62,977 bases of DNA from a virus, in the IMG/VR virus record IMGVR_UViG_3300022821_000003, positions 1 through 62,977 of that record; one strand, written 5' to 3'. This document shows, piece after piece, positions 27,846 to 33,950 of this stretch. The translations under genes and the position numbers were made by a program. Each line of letters opens with the position of its first letter. The stretch's first letter is position 1. The notes under the pieces were generated by a model. It was given only the letters and a program-made list of their open reading frames with translations, made no database searches and was not told the DNA's origin.

Positions 27846-28007
27846 TTAATTCATATTTATTTTAACCCACTCATCCATATTAACATCTCCACCTGCACAC
27901 TTGCAAACATCTCTTTCCTTATAGTAGTTGCAAGGACATGTAAACTTATTTGAGCATAGACAGTGTCCTATCTCTCTTGCTTTCTGTTGTATCTTTTTTA
28001 AATTCAT
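27846..28007 (-). CDS. cysteine-rich FTR-like mini-protein
   Basis: 53 residues with CLC...CPC...CKC spacing (HCLCSNKFTCPCNYYKERDVCKC), resembling the C-x-C, CPC and CHC motifs of ferredoxin:thioredoxin reductase catalytic chain, which hold a 4Fe-4S cluster and redox cysteines. The first gene of its transcription unit: a promoter lies at 28040-28068 and the CCACATAAGTCACT box abuts the ATG. Redox or DNA-synthesis role inferred. Confidence 0.6.
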   Translation of the reverse strand: MNLKKIQQKAREIGHCLCSNKFTCPCNYYKERDVCKCAGGDVNMDEWVKINMN

Positions 28008-28021
28008 AGTGACTTATGTGG
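28008..28021 (-). promoter_or_regulatory. early-junction box CCACATAAGTCACT
   Basis: Abuts the ATG at 28007, 18 bp downstream of the -10 of the promoter at 28040-28068. Same repeat family as 38456. Confidence 0.6.
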
Positions 28022-28039
28022 TTCTTACCCTATAACTTA

Positions 28040-28068
28040 AGTATAGCACACTTTATGTCAGATTGCAA
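28040..28068 (-). promoter_or_regulatory. extended -10 sigma-70 promoter, leftward
   Basis: TTGCAA - 17 bp - TATACT with TGC just before the -10. Followed by AGTTATAGGGTAAGAA, nearly the same initial transcript as at 33245 and 43209. A GCTAATGTTAGC palindrome lies 5 bp upstream of the -35. Confidence 0.75.
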
Positions 28069-28072
28069 CTCT

Positions 28073-28084
28073 GCTAATGTTAGC
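28073..28084. promoter_or_regulatory. GCTAATGTTAGC palindrome, operator-like
   Basis: Immediately upstream of the -35 of the leftward promoter at 28040-28068, a position fitting an activator or repressor site. Confidence 0.55.
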
Positions 28085-28130
28085 CATAGAATCGCTGTTT
28101 TTAAAACATTTTTTTATTTATATTTATTTT

Positions 28131-28250
28131 TTATAATTGAATCTTTAACTCTATGTAATAACTTATGAGAAACATTATTATTAAAAATATTGTTAAGCAT
28201 ACATTAAATTTCCATCCACTCTTTATTATCATAAATGTTTTATTCTTCAT
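28131..28250 (-). CDS. small predicted membrane protein
   Basis: 39 residues with one hydrophobic helix (VCLTIFLIIMFLISYY). Overlaps the preceding mini reading frame by 11 nt. Very AT-rich, so chance cannot be excluded. Confidence 0.3.
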   Translation of the reverse strand: MKNKTFMIIKSGWKFNVCLTIFLIIMFLISYYIELKIQL

Positions 28251-28308
28251 TATGTCTATCCTTATTATAGATATGAGATAATAGTATTATTAGTAATATC
28301 AATTCCAT
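28240..28308 (-). CDS. possible 22-residue membrane peptide
   Basis: MELILLIILLSHIYNKDRHNEE. Hydrophobic first half then charged tail. Directly downstream of tRNA-Cys in the leftward direction. Low confidence because of its size. Confidence 0.25.
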   Translation of the reverse strand: MELILLIILLSHIYNKDRHNEE

Positions 28309-28335
28309 TTTGTTTATACTTATTTAATAAATTTG

Positions 28336-28407
28336 AGCCATGAGTAGGAGTCGAACCTACGATCCAGGATTTGCAGTCGAGAGCCTTTCCGTCTTGGCTA
28401 TCATGGC
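28336..28407 (-). tRNA. tRNA-Cys (GCA), atypical anticodon stem
   Basis: 72-nt minus-strand cloverleaf: acceptor GCCAUGA/UCAUGGC, T-arm GUAGG-UUCGACU-CCUAC, anticodon loop CUGCAAA (GCA). The anticodon stem has two mismatches in the middle (CUCGA opposite UCCUG), unlike a normal tRNA-Cys. The 3' CCA is not encoded. It starts 3 bases after the stop of the Cys-rich protein gene. Confidence 0.75.
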
Positions 28408-28410
28408 ATA

Positions 28411-28557
28411 CTAGACTTTCCAGTAATATTCGCATTGACCATCCTTGCTAGGATTCTTCATGAAATAAGATTGCATCATACCAGCCTTAGCTGTATATCG
28501 ATAGCAAGTCTTTTTTCTTTTACAATTTTTTCCTCCACATTTTGTTATATCTGTCAT
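28411..28557 (-). CDS. small cysteine-rich protein, paralogue of 29246 gene
   Basis: 48 residues, MTDITKCGGKNCKRKKTCYR... with four cysteines (C-x4-C-x5-C and a later C before EYYW). About two thirds identical to the protein at 29246-29425, so a recent duplication. Phage proteins with this CGGxxCxxxxxCYRY start are small zinc-binding proteins of unknown function. Confidence 0.65.
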   Translation of the reverse strand: MTDITKCGGKNCKRKKTCYRYTAKAGMMQSYFMKNPSKDGQCEYYWKV

Positions 28558-28584
28558 ATATTTAATCTTGTTATTAATAAAATT

Positions 28585-28608
28585 AAGGGGGAGTTTATTA
28601 TCCCCCTT
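28585..28608 (-). terminator. intrinsic terminator
   Basis: Hairpin AAGGGGGA / TCCCCCTT with an 8-nt loop, followed leftward by AATTTTATT. Located right after the stop of the gene at 28615. It separates this small operon from the duplicated Cys-protein and tRNA-Cys. Confidence 0.7.
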
Positions 28609-28614
28609 ATGTCT

Positions 28615-28764
28615 CTAGTGATACACATATCCTCCATAAGGAGCTTTTTTAAGTCTCTCTATGTAAGCGAGTGCATCAGTTGTTTCTTTCGTTGAAGAAA
28701 GATTTTCAAGTTCTTCTTTTTTCTTCTCCAAGTAGTCGTCAATTTCTTTAATCCATTCATTCAT
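28615..28764 (-). CDS. small hypothetical protein with strong ribosome binding site
   Basis: 49 residues, acidic coiled coil then GGYVYH end. A consensus AAAGGAGG lies 5-6 bases before the ATG, one of the very few clear Shine-Dalgarno sites in the genome. Ends directly before a terminator. Unknown function; probably foreign relative to neighbours. Confidence 0.6.
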   Translation of the reverse strand: MNEWIKEIDDYLEKKKEELENLSSTKETTDALAYIERLKKAPYGGYVYH

Positions 28765-28811
28765 GATATCCTCCTTTAAAGTTCATTGACAATAATTGCG
28801 TTAACAAATGT

Positions 28812-28997
28812 CTATAAAGTGCTTCTTCTGATATCATCTTTACTTCTTTCTAAAGAATCAATCAATCTTTCAATAGAGCGTCTTTCTTCATACTCTTTTA
28901 CCTGAGAGAGCATAATATCTGCCTCTGCTCTAAAGATATTAAGTTCAACACTAACTTCGATAGCCAAATCCTTAACTTCTTTTTTACCATCAAACAT
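28812..28997 (-). CDS. small helical hypothetical protein
   Basis: 61 residues, coiled-coil-like, MFDGKKEVKDLAIEVSVELN... ending RRSTL. Preceded by a G-rich ribosome-binding-like AAAGGGGGAATT. Overlaps the HNH gene by 8 nt. Confidence 0.5.
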   Translation of the reverse strand: MFDGKKEVKDLAIEVSVELNIFRAEADIMLSQVKEYEERRSIERLIDSLERSKDDIRRSTL

Positions 28998-29277
28998 AAT
29001 TCCCCCTTTTAGAAAGAGCGTCTATAACATGGATAGTTTGTCCTCGCCAGAAGTAGTCTATTAAATAGTTTATTATCTCCTCTGGAGTTTTGTTGTCAAA
29101 AAGAGTGTGATAGTCTTCATGTCTGTATTTGTCCAAATAAACTATATTCTTATTTGTTGTCTTGCCTCCTCTGGAGCCAGGAATGATATGGTGTCTAGTG
29201 AACTCTCTGCCTTCAGACTTCTTTTTGTCTATACGTCTTTTCTCCTTACGAAGTTTCCTTTTTTCTTTGGACGCCAT
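28990..29277 (-). CDS. HNH endonuclease domain protein
   Basis: 95 residues. Basic N-terminus, then TRHHIIPGSRGGKTTNKNIVYL and HEDYHTLF: the H-H, N and H of an HNH nuclease with a GGxxTxxNIxxL loop. No zinc cysteines. GGGAGG lies upstream of the ATG. May be a small homing or packaging nuclease. Confidence 0.65.
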   Translation of the reverse strand: MASKEKRKLRKEKRRIDKKKSEGREFTRHHIIPGSRGGKTTNKNIVYLDKYRHEDYHTLFDNKTPEEIINYLIDYFWRGQTIHVIDALSKRGNYV

Positions 29278-29425
29278 TTGTTACCTCCCAATAGTATTCA
29301 CATTCATTATGTTGATTTGGATTAGCTAGGAAATAAGATTGCAGCATACCAGCTTTAGCTGTATATCGATAGCAAGTCTTTTTACGCTTGCACCCTTTTC
29401 CTCCACACTTTGTTATATCTGTCAT
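29246..29425 (-). CDS. small cysteine-rich protein, paralogue of 28411 gene
   Basis: 59 residues from the ATG at 29425 (MTDITKCGGKGCKRKKTCYR...), the start shared with its paralogue; an in-frame ATG at 29455 lies in a structured leader and is unlikely. It has an extra C-terminal tail (VTNGVQRKKETS) created by the overlap with the HNH gene start. Confidence 0.65.
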   Translation of the reverse strand: MTDITKCGGKGCKRKKTCYRYTAKAGMLQSYFLANPNQHNECEYYWEVTNGVQRKKETS

Positions 29426-29434
29426 ATTTTTTAT

Positions 29435-29506
29435 CTTACTGACACCCAAGAACAATTCTTGGATGTTAATTAAATATTCCCAACATTACTGCTAAGTGTC
29501 AGTAAG
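29435..29506 (-). ncRNA. structured 5' leader RNA
   Basis: An 11-bp perfect stem (CTTACTGACAC / GTGTCAGTAAG) closes a 50-nt loop that holds a CCAAGAAtt/ttCTTGG inner hairpin. It ends 9 bases before the start of the 29246 gene, as a regulatory leader or processing signal would. Confidence 0.5.
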
Positions 29507-29510
29507 CTAT

Positions 29511-29708
29511 TTAATCTCCTAAGTTATTTATAAATCTATTAAGTCTCTTCATTGTCTTTATGATACCTGTTTCATTAAACTCTTCTTGATGCACTTCTTT
29601 TTTATCTAAGTTAAATAATGTGATTAAAGTCTCATACTTTCCATCTTCAGAGCTGACAGGGTTGATGCTTATCCATGTTATATCTTTTTTCTTAAATTTT
29701 AGTTTCAT
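29511..29708 (-). CDS. small hypothetical protein
   Basis: 65 residues, MKLKFKKKDITWISINPVSSEDGKYETLITLF..., beta-rich first half and helical second half. Adjacent (1 nt) to the HIT-domain gene. Unknown. Confidence 0.5.
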   Translation of the reverse strand: MKLKFKKKDITWISINPVSSEDGKYETLITLFNLDKKEVHQEEFNETGIIKTMKRLNRFINNLGD

Positions 29709-29709
29709 A

Positions 29710-30054
29710 TTATTTTAACTTAATCAAATGTAGATGCAAATGTGCAGGAACTGTCATAAGCTTTGGTGTGTTCCTAGCTATATACGAATAGCCTTGACAA
29801 ATACTATCAACTATTTTATAATACTCCTTAAGTTCTTCTTTATTTAGATCTCTCATCTTAGCTATGTGTCTCTTAGTAGCTAATAGATGATGTTTTGATG
29901 ATATTAAGTCATATGGGAACTTATTGTCCACAACAACCCAATAACGATATTCTTTTAATAAGAGGTCCTTTAAACAAAAAGGACATCCTTGTTTACTTCC
30001 TTTTAAAAACTTTTGATACATCTTTTCTGTTTCCTCCGTTCTTAATGAAGCCAT
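29710..30054 (-). CDS. HIT (histidine triad) family protein
   Basis: 114 residues. C-terminal HLHLH (105-109) is the histidine triad of nucleotide hydrolases/transferases, and CPFC (24-27) fits the zinc pair of HIT proteins. The FPYDLISSKHHLLATKRH core is typical of the family. Substrates would be adenylated or nucleotidyl compounds. Shortened compared with cellular HIT enzymes but complete in key residues. Confidence 0.75.
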   Translation of the reverse strand: MASLRTEETEKMYQKFLKGSKQGCPFCLKDLLLKEYRYWVVVDNKFPYDLISSKHHLLATKRHIAKMRDLNKEELKEYYKIVDSICQGYSYIARNTPKLMTVPAHLHLHLIKLK

Positions 30055-30069
30055 ATTAAATTTTAATAA

Positions 30070-30153
30070 TTAATCCTCTTCTCCACAATCCTCATGTGTA
30101 TCGAGGTCCGTATCTATATACTTTTGACACTTCTCACAATAGATTATACTCAT
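30070..30153 (-). CDS. 27-residue zinc-knuckle-like peptide
   Basis: MSIIYCEKCQKYIDTDLDTHEDCGEED with C-x2-C...H-x2-C, a minimal zinc-binding pattern. Its first 19 codons and start site are duplicated exactly at 30660-30722. This copy keeps the H-x2-C half and so is probably the functional one. Confidence 0.5.
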   Translation of the reverse strand: MSIIYCEKCQKYIDTDLDTHEDCGEED

Positions 30154-30157
30154 ACTT
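30095..30157. repeat. 63-bp direct repeat, copy 1
   Basis: Identical to 30660-30722; both copies carry the start and first 19 codons of the small zinc peptide. They bracket about 500 bp of structured non-coding sequence. Confidence 0.9.
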
Positions 30158-30159
30158 TT

Positions 30160-30656
30160 TTATAAATTATTTACTAACAGTGGGGTACATCTCATATCTA
30201 TCAGGGATTTAATCTCCTTAATATAGGGCAGATATGTAATAAATATGCCTTATGCGATGCTACTGACTACTATTTACACGTGCTTATTTGTAGTCAACCC
30301 ACCCTGTCAATAAACAATTGTTTGCTATATATCTTATAGAGGTGGGGGTTTCTCCCACTGATACTAACGAGGTGACTCAGTTGAGCCTTGGTAATTAACC
30401 TGTATAGTTAATCGACTGTACAGTCTTTCACTACAAGCCCAAAAGCTACATATAGATTTTTGACGCCTATTCCTCACTCTATAAGATATGTAATAAACAA
30501 TTATTTGCTAACAATGGAGACCAGCCAATAGATAACTACCCCAATATAAAAGGGTTGACATAGTCCGTTCAATGAATACTAATGCCTTGCGAGCCATAGT
30601 CTTTAAGCATTGACGTTAGTTTCCAGTTATCTACTCTATATTTCCGACTGGTAGTC
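30160..30656 (-). ncRNA. array of three structured non-coding RNA units
   Basis: Three hairpin-closed units in the leftward direction: GGAGAC..CCAG/CTGG.TCTCC with inner TAGATAACT/AGTTATCTA (about 30656-30510); ATATCTTATAGAG/CTCTATAAGATAT (about 30490-30325); CAG..TGGG/CCCACTG (about 30307-30178). Each is followed by a related AT-rich tail (TAGCAAAyAATTGTTTATT or similar). No gene except the truncated peptide reading frame entering at 30569. They do not match a ribozyme family that I recognise. Confidence 0.55.
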
Positions 30657-30718
30657 TCCTGTGTATCGAGGTCCGTATCTATATACTTTTGACACTTCTC
30701 ACAATAGATTATACTCAT
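30569..30718 (-). pseudogene. truncated copy of zinc peptide gene
   Basis: Begins with the same 19 codons as the 30070 gene, then diverges into the structured RNA (49 residues in total) and loses the H-x2-C half. Most likely a by-product of the insertion or duplication that placed the RNA array. Could still be translated. Confidence 0.5.
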
Positions 30719-30722
30719 ACTT
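30660..30722. repeat. 63-bp direct repeat, copy 2
   Basis: Exact copy of 30095-30157, 565 bp away. Confidence 0.9.
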
Positions 30723-30876
30723 CAAATATTAAATTATCATCATCATCATAATCTATCCCATAATCAGTATCATATACATTCTTACCATCTTCTGTATCAT
30801 AATAACTAAATAAAACATTATAGTCTTTTTTGTTTTCAATTTTTTGTAACTGATTTATTAATTCTGATAACTTCAT
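30715..30876 (-). CDS. small acidic hypothetical protein
   Basis: 53 residues, MKLSELINQLQKIENKKDYNVLFSYYD..., with a DYDDDDN stretch. This N-terminal KLSELINxLxxI pattern is common in small phage proteins. Stop overlaps the ATG of the downstream truncated peptide copy (ATGA). Confidence 0.55.
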   Translation of the reverse strand: MKLSELINQLQKIENKKDYNVLFSYYDTEDGKNVYDTDYGIDYDDDDNLIFEV

Positions 30877-30880
30877 ATTT

Positions 30881-31147
30881 TTAATAGTTATGTAACTCTT
30901 CTTTTAATCGACAAATCTTTTTTTCTAACCGTGCAATTATGAATCCCCTCAACGCCTCTGCGTCATCTCCGTTGAAGTCAACCGAATGGCTGGACATTTT
31001 ACCATAAATATTAGTCCCGTAAACATATTCAGTTATAAAGGAGACTATACCGTTATGGCTGTTGCTATAGATAAAGTCGGAAGTCCTTTCTAACTCTTCT
31101 AGTTCTATCAATTTATTTTTTACTTCTTTCGCATGTTTAATCTTCAT
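30881..31147 (-). CDS. hypothetical protein
   Basis: 88 residues, helix - beta - helix layout (KELE helices at both ends around SHNGIVSFITEYVYG). The ATG follows an AAAAAGT leader downstream of a structured RNA unit. Not recognised. Confidence 0.5.
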   Translation of the reverse strand: MKIKHAKEVKNKLIELEELERTSDFIYSNSHNGIVSFITEYVYGTNIYGKMSSHSVDFNGDDAEALRGFIIARLEKKICRLKEELHNY

Positions 31148-31162
31148 ACTTTTTTGTCTTAA

Positions 31163-31290
31163 TGATTATATACTAGTGGAGGCGGTCTTTGTGTTTGGCT
31201 ATAACCTACATCCTGCATAAATACAACATGGTGGGACACCGTCTATATAAATACATACCCCCACTCTACCTCCTCCATTAATATATAATA
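31163..31290 (-). ncRNA. structured RNA unit
   Basis: Closed by TGGAGG(A)GGT/ACC(G)CCTCCA, with an inner GTGGG/CCCAC helix. It is flanked by an AT-rich tail like those of the 30.2-30.6 kb units and lies directly upstream of the gene starting at 31147. Confidence 0.5.
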
Positions 31291-31301
31291 GCGATTATTT
31301 G

Positions 31302-31502
31302 CTATATAAATAAATCTTTTAATAATTTAATAAAGTTTCTTTTATAATAAGGACAATTACCATCATGATTACTATCCCAGATATCGACAAACTCTTCTGT
31401 TATCTCTCCAGGACCACTATGATATTCTATTTTCTTGTTACAAGTATCAGCGAATACTAAATTCTCTGGGGAGTACTTGCAATCATTACAACATTTTTTC
31501 AT
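31302..31502 (-). CDS. small cysteine-rich protein
   Basis: 66 residues with KCCNDC...C...CPYYK, a likely zinc-binding N-terminus (C-C-x2-C) and helix at the end. The CCACTGAAGTCACT box abuts its ATG. Unknown function. Confidence 0.55.
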   Translation of the reverse strand: MKKCCNDCKYSPENLVFADTCNKKIEYHSGPGEITEEFVDIWDSNHDGNCPYYKRNFIKLLKDLFI

Positions 31503-31516
31503 AGTGACTTCAGTGG
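31503..31516 (-). promoter_or_regulatory. early-junction box CCACTGAAGTCACT
   Basis: Abuts ATG 31502 and joins TTAAT from the upstream stop (TTTTAATTAATCCACTGAAGTCACT-ATG overall). Confidence 0.6.
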
Positions 31517-31521
31517 ATTAA

Positions 31522-31902
31522 TTAAAATGCTCCAGTTAATATCTCATCTAAACTTTCATCTAAGTCTATTAATGCTTTTCTTTTATTAGATTTCCCTCTA
31601 TTCTTTTCAAACTCAAAGCATCTATCATTATAGTCTTTTGGTGTCTTAGGAATTACAGCTTTCTTTAGTCTTAAATCAAATCTACTATCGAATTCAGCCA
31701 CATAAAACTGTTCTGAATATCTGTATCCATGACTACCAGGTCCTAATGCATCTCCATCTAACTCATCATAATCAGACAGAAGAAATATCTCTCTACCATT
31801 TTCAGCCTCAAGTAAGAAAGCCTCTGTCCAATCATCTTCATAGCTGCATTTCATTTCTACTATATCTCCTGTATTATATTGTATGCTATTTATTACTATC
31901 AT
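31522..31902 (-). CDS. small early protein with YNDRCFEFEKNRGK signature
   Basis: 126 residues from ATG 31902 (MIVINSIQYNTGDIVEMK); an upstream in-frame ATG at 31920 would run antisense to the end codons of the neighbour's signature and is less likely. N-terminal small beta-barrel (NTGDIVEM...), then the signature YNDRCFEFEKNRGK, which extends as in the 18763 protein, and about 30 more residues. The start ATG is nested in the YD codons of the upstream gene's signature. Confidence 0.6.
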   Translation of the reverse strand: MIVINSIQYNTGDIVEMKCSYEDDWTEAFLLEAENGREIFLLSDYDELDGDALGPGSHGYRYSEQFYVAEFDSRFDLRLKKAVIPKTPKDYNDRCFEFEKNRGKSNKRKALIDLDESLDEILTGAF

Positions 31903-32179
31903 ATCTATGACATCTTTCATTATAATATTCTACCGACATATCTAACTTCTTTAATATTAAACCACCACTATCAAACTCAAAAGCTACAAAACACCAAGAA
32001 TATTTATAGTTATTGTCTCTTATATATCTAGGATAACTACCTTCAAAATGGTTATTGTTACCAAGGATATAGAATAAGTCATCATTATCTGAATTGTAAA
32101 TAATCTTACCTTCAGTAAAATCTTTATCCATTGAGTATTTAAACAATACTAAATCTTTATTTTTTATGTTCTTTATCAT
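31886..32179 (-). CDS. small early protein ending in YNERCHRYDSNK
   Basis: 97 residues from ATG 32179 (MIKNIKNKDLVLFKY), preferred to ATG 32209, whose first residues merely re-read the neighbour's tail. Beta-rich body, C-terminal signature YNERCHRYD. The start ATG lies inside the tail codons of the next gene upstream, so the genes are probably coupled in translation. Confidence 0.6.
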   Translation of the reverse strand: MIKNIKNKDLVLFKYSMDKDFTEGKIIYNSDNDDLFYILGNNNHFEGSYPRYIRDNNYKYSWCFVAFEFDSGGLILKKLDMSVEYYNERCHRYDSNK

Positions 32180-32483
32180 ATATGTGACATTCTTTATTAT
32201 AGTCCTCAACTGTTAAATATATCTTAATGAAGTCTTCCATATTTGGATGTATATCGTATTCACTTAAACTTCCAGATTCATGACATATCCGATATGAACA
32301 ACTGAATCCATGTTTATTACGTGCAGACCATCCATCTAAGCTTAATTTATCAGTAAGAACAAAATAGTAACCATCTTCTATTACAACCATAGCATCAATC
32401 TCTTTTTCTTTTCTACCATCAAATACATCAATCCATAAAAGCTTTATCCTTTCTTTGTTTTTAAATATTTTTATATCTAACAT
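32157..32483 (-). CDS. small early protein ending in YNKECHIYDKEHKK
   Basis: 108 residues, beta-rich, with C-terminal YNKECHIYDK. The ATG overlaps the stop of the upstream family member (ATGTTAG). No other motif; function unknown. Confidence 0.6.
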   Translation of the reverse strand: MLDIKIFKNKERIKLLWIDVFDGRKEKEIDAMVVIEDGYYFVLTDKLSLDGWSARNKHGFSCSYRICHESGSLSEYDIHPNMEDFIKIYLTVEDYNKECHIYDKEHKK

Positions 32484-32797
32484 TTGTTTTTATCATAATC
32501 AAAACATATCTCATTATATTCCTTTGATGATAGATTAGTTTTAGTTATTGTATCATAACTATCAGGGAGTCCACAGTTAGTCAATCTCCAGGAGTATCTA
32601 TATCCAAACATCTCCTTTGCTCTTGCTCCTCCACCTAATGCATTACTGTCAGAGCAGATATAATATTGTAGACCATAATCTGAATTATGGATTGATATCT
32701 TTCCTTTAAAACTCCTATATTTAGATGAAGTGATAACAGAGTCTCCATGTTTAAAAATCCCAAGACCCTCATTACTCTCTATATGACTATAGTTCAT
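32477..32797 (-). CDS. small early protein ending in YNEICFDYDKNKC
   Basis: 106 residues; N-terminal SH3-like segment (FKHGDSVITSSKYRSFKGKI) and C-terminal YNEICFDYDK. First in a four-gene chain of family members (32797 to 31522), downstream of a structured leader and a promoter at 32963. Confidence 0.65.
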   Translation of the reverse strand: MNYSHIESNEGLGIFKHGDSVITSSKYRSFKGKISIHNSDYGLQYYICSDSNALGGGARAKEMFGYRYSWRLTNCGLPDSYDTITKTNLSSKEYNEICFDYDKNKC

Positions 32798-32799
32798 AA

Positions 32800-32960
32800 A
32801 AAAACGATTACTCTGGTAAAGTCGGTTGTGACTTGTTAAGCAGAGTTCTCTTTATAGATAGACTTATATTAAAATTAGGGGGAGAAATACTATGATATCG
32901 ATTCAGTTATCGCTAACATTCGCATAGTATCCGACAATCTTTTAGGGTTTGTGTTTCCCC
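32800..32960 (-). ncRNA. structured 5' leader of the four-gene chain
   Basis: Begins just after the promoter -10. TAGGGG pairs with CCCCTA, and inside it ATACTATG pairs with CATAGTAT, enclosing GTTA-GCGA-TAAC with a GNRA tetraloop. A second hairpin (CTCTG/CAGAG with AGTC/GACT) comes before the ATG at 32797. A regulatory leader is likely (inference). Confidence 0.5.
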
Positions 32961-32962
32961 TA

Positions 32963-32992
32963 GTTATAGCACATTTTACATCGTTTTGTCTA
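32963..32992 (-). promoter_or_regulatory. extended -10 promoter, leftward
   Basis: TAGACA - 18 bp - TATAAC with TGC before the -10, same layout as 28040, 33245, 42543 and 43185 promoters. Drives the structured leader and the 32797 gene chain. Confidence 0.65.
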
Positions 32993-33027
32993 TAGTCTTT
33001 CCGATGGTAGATCCAACTACTGCTATA

Positions 33028-33201
33028 TTATTTACTGTGATTTACTCTGTATAAAGTTCGGCGTGCCGTCTCACAGTGAGAATCCCATTTATTTAGAGTC
33101 CACGGATTCAAACTTATGTTCTCTATGGACTTATATAATGCCTTATATAAAGCTAGACACCAATAGGCTTCTCTATTAGTATGTAGCTTTATATCTGCCA
33201 T
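33028..33201 (-). CDS. small Trp-rich hypothetical protein
   Basis: 57 residues, MADIKLHTNREAYWCLALYK..., with LNPWTLNKWDSHCETARRTLY; helical and basic. The CCACTCAAGTCACA box abuts the ATG, and a strong promoter lies 44 bp upstream. Not recognised; possibly a host-takeover protein, since it heads a transcription unit. Confidence 0.6.
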   Translation of the reverse strand: MADIKLHTNREAYWCLALYKALYKSIENISLNPWTLNKWDSHCETARRTLYRVNHSK

Positions 33202-33215
33202 TGTGACTTGAGTGG
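33202..33215 (-). promoter_or_regulatory. early-junction box CCACTCAAGTCACA
   Basis: Abuts ATG 33201; same family as 38456. Confidence 0.6.
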
Positions 33216-33244
33216 ATAAAAGATTCTTCTTACCCTACATATTA

Positions 33245-33274
33245 AGTATAGCATACTCGAGTCAATTTTGTCAA
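33245..33274 (-). promoter_or_regulatory. extended -10 sigma-70 promoter, leftward
   Basis: TTGACA - 18 bp - TATACT with TGC before the -10. About 110 bp around it match the rightward promoter region at 43112-43232 in inverted orientation, including GGGGTC upstream of the -35 and TAGGGTAAGA after the -10. Confidence 0.85.
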
Positions 33275-33297
33275 GTCTTTTCGACCCCTTAATCTTA

Positions 33298-33309
33298 GCT
33301 AATCTTAGC
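33298..33309. promoter_or_regulatory. GCTAATCTTAGC near-palindrome, operator-like
   Basis: Lies 24 bp upstream of the -35 at 33269-33274, with a second partial copy beside it. Confidence 0.5.
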
Positions 33310-33345
33310 CTTAGAATATGAGGGCTAAAATAAATATTTCTGAAA

Positions 33346-33621
33346 CTATTTTTTGTCAAATAAAAAACACGTTTCATTGTACTCAACTGTGGATAACTTT
33401 ATGTGTTTCAGAGATGATACTCCAGAATTATTTTCAGAATCATCCAACCTATTTTCAGAGAACCACCAACCAAAAATATATGTGTCTTTATCTAATGATA
33501 ATTTATCATCGCAATTAAACATAATACAGATATCACCACCAGCGACATCATTATAGATAATCCCGTTGACTTTAGATCCATATCTTGTGATTTCAATTCT
33601 ATCTCCCTTCTTATACTCCAT
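33346..33621 (-). CDS. small early protein ending in YNETCFLFDKK
   Basis: 91 residues: N-terminal SH3-like strand set (YKKGDRIEITRYGSKVNGIIYND) and C-terminal YNETCFLFDKK. Ends just before the promoter region at 33.2-33.35 kb. Family of ten in this genome; function unknown. Confidence 0.65.
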   Translation of the reverse strand: MEYKKGDRIEITRYGSKVNGIIYNDVAGGDICIMFNCDDKLSLDKDTYIFGWWFSENRLDDSENNSGVSSLKHIKLSTVEYNETCFLFDKK

Positions 33622-33931
33622 ATAAATCTTTGTTGTCTTTCCAAGTTTTTCTAGCCTTTAAGAATTCATCAAAGGTTGAGAAATCATCTACAGCGACATA
33701 TCCAAGGAACAATAACTCAGTCTTGATTGGTTTATTATATTTCTCATCTAACTCTATAAAAGGTAGACTCGATAGTATTTCGAATCTACCTATAAGACCA
33801 GACTTCATCCTAAGTTTGATTGTTGTTCCTTTACATTCATAATGCTCTAGCATTAGAGTAGCATCACAGAATCTACGATTAATTCTAGCTAGATATTCTT
33901 TATGTTTCTTTCTAAATATATATTTTTTCAT
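33611..33931 (-). CDS. hypothetical protein
   Basis: 106 residues, basic N-terminus and a beta-rich middle (GTTIKLRMKSGLIGRFEILSSLPF), helical end. Starts after a CCACCTAAGTCACT box and follows the E1-like gene. Not recognised; could belong to the Ubl cassette transcript. Confidence 0.5.
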   Translation of the reverse strand: MKKYIFRKKHKEYLARINRRFCDATLMLEHYECKGTTIKLRMKSGLIGRFEILSSLPFIELDEKYNKPIKTELLFLGYVAVDDFSTFDEFLKARKTWKDNKDLYGV

Positions 33932-33945
33932 AGTGACTTAGGTGG
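33932..33945 (-). promoter_or_regulatory. early-junction box CCACCTAAGTCACT
   Basis: Abuts ATG 33931; the upstream E1-like stop codon provides the TTAAT part of the box. Confidence 0.6.
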
Positions 33946-33950
33946 ATTAA

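Noticed and set aside
30540-30600. ACATAGTCCG as a group I intron 3' core on the plus strand
   Set aside because: No companion 5' core on that strand, and neighbouring genes are all on the minus strand.
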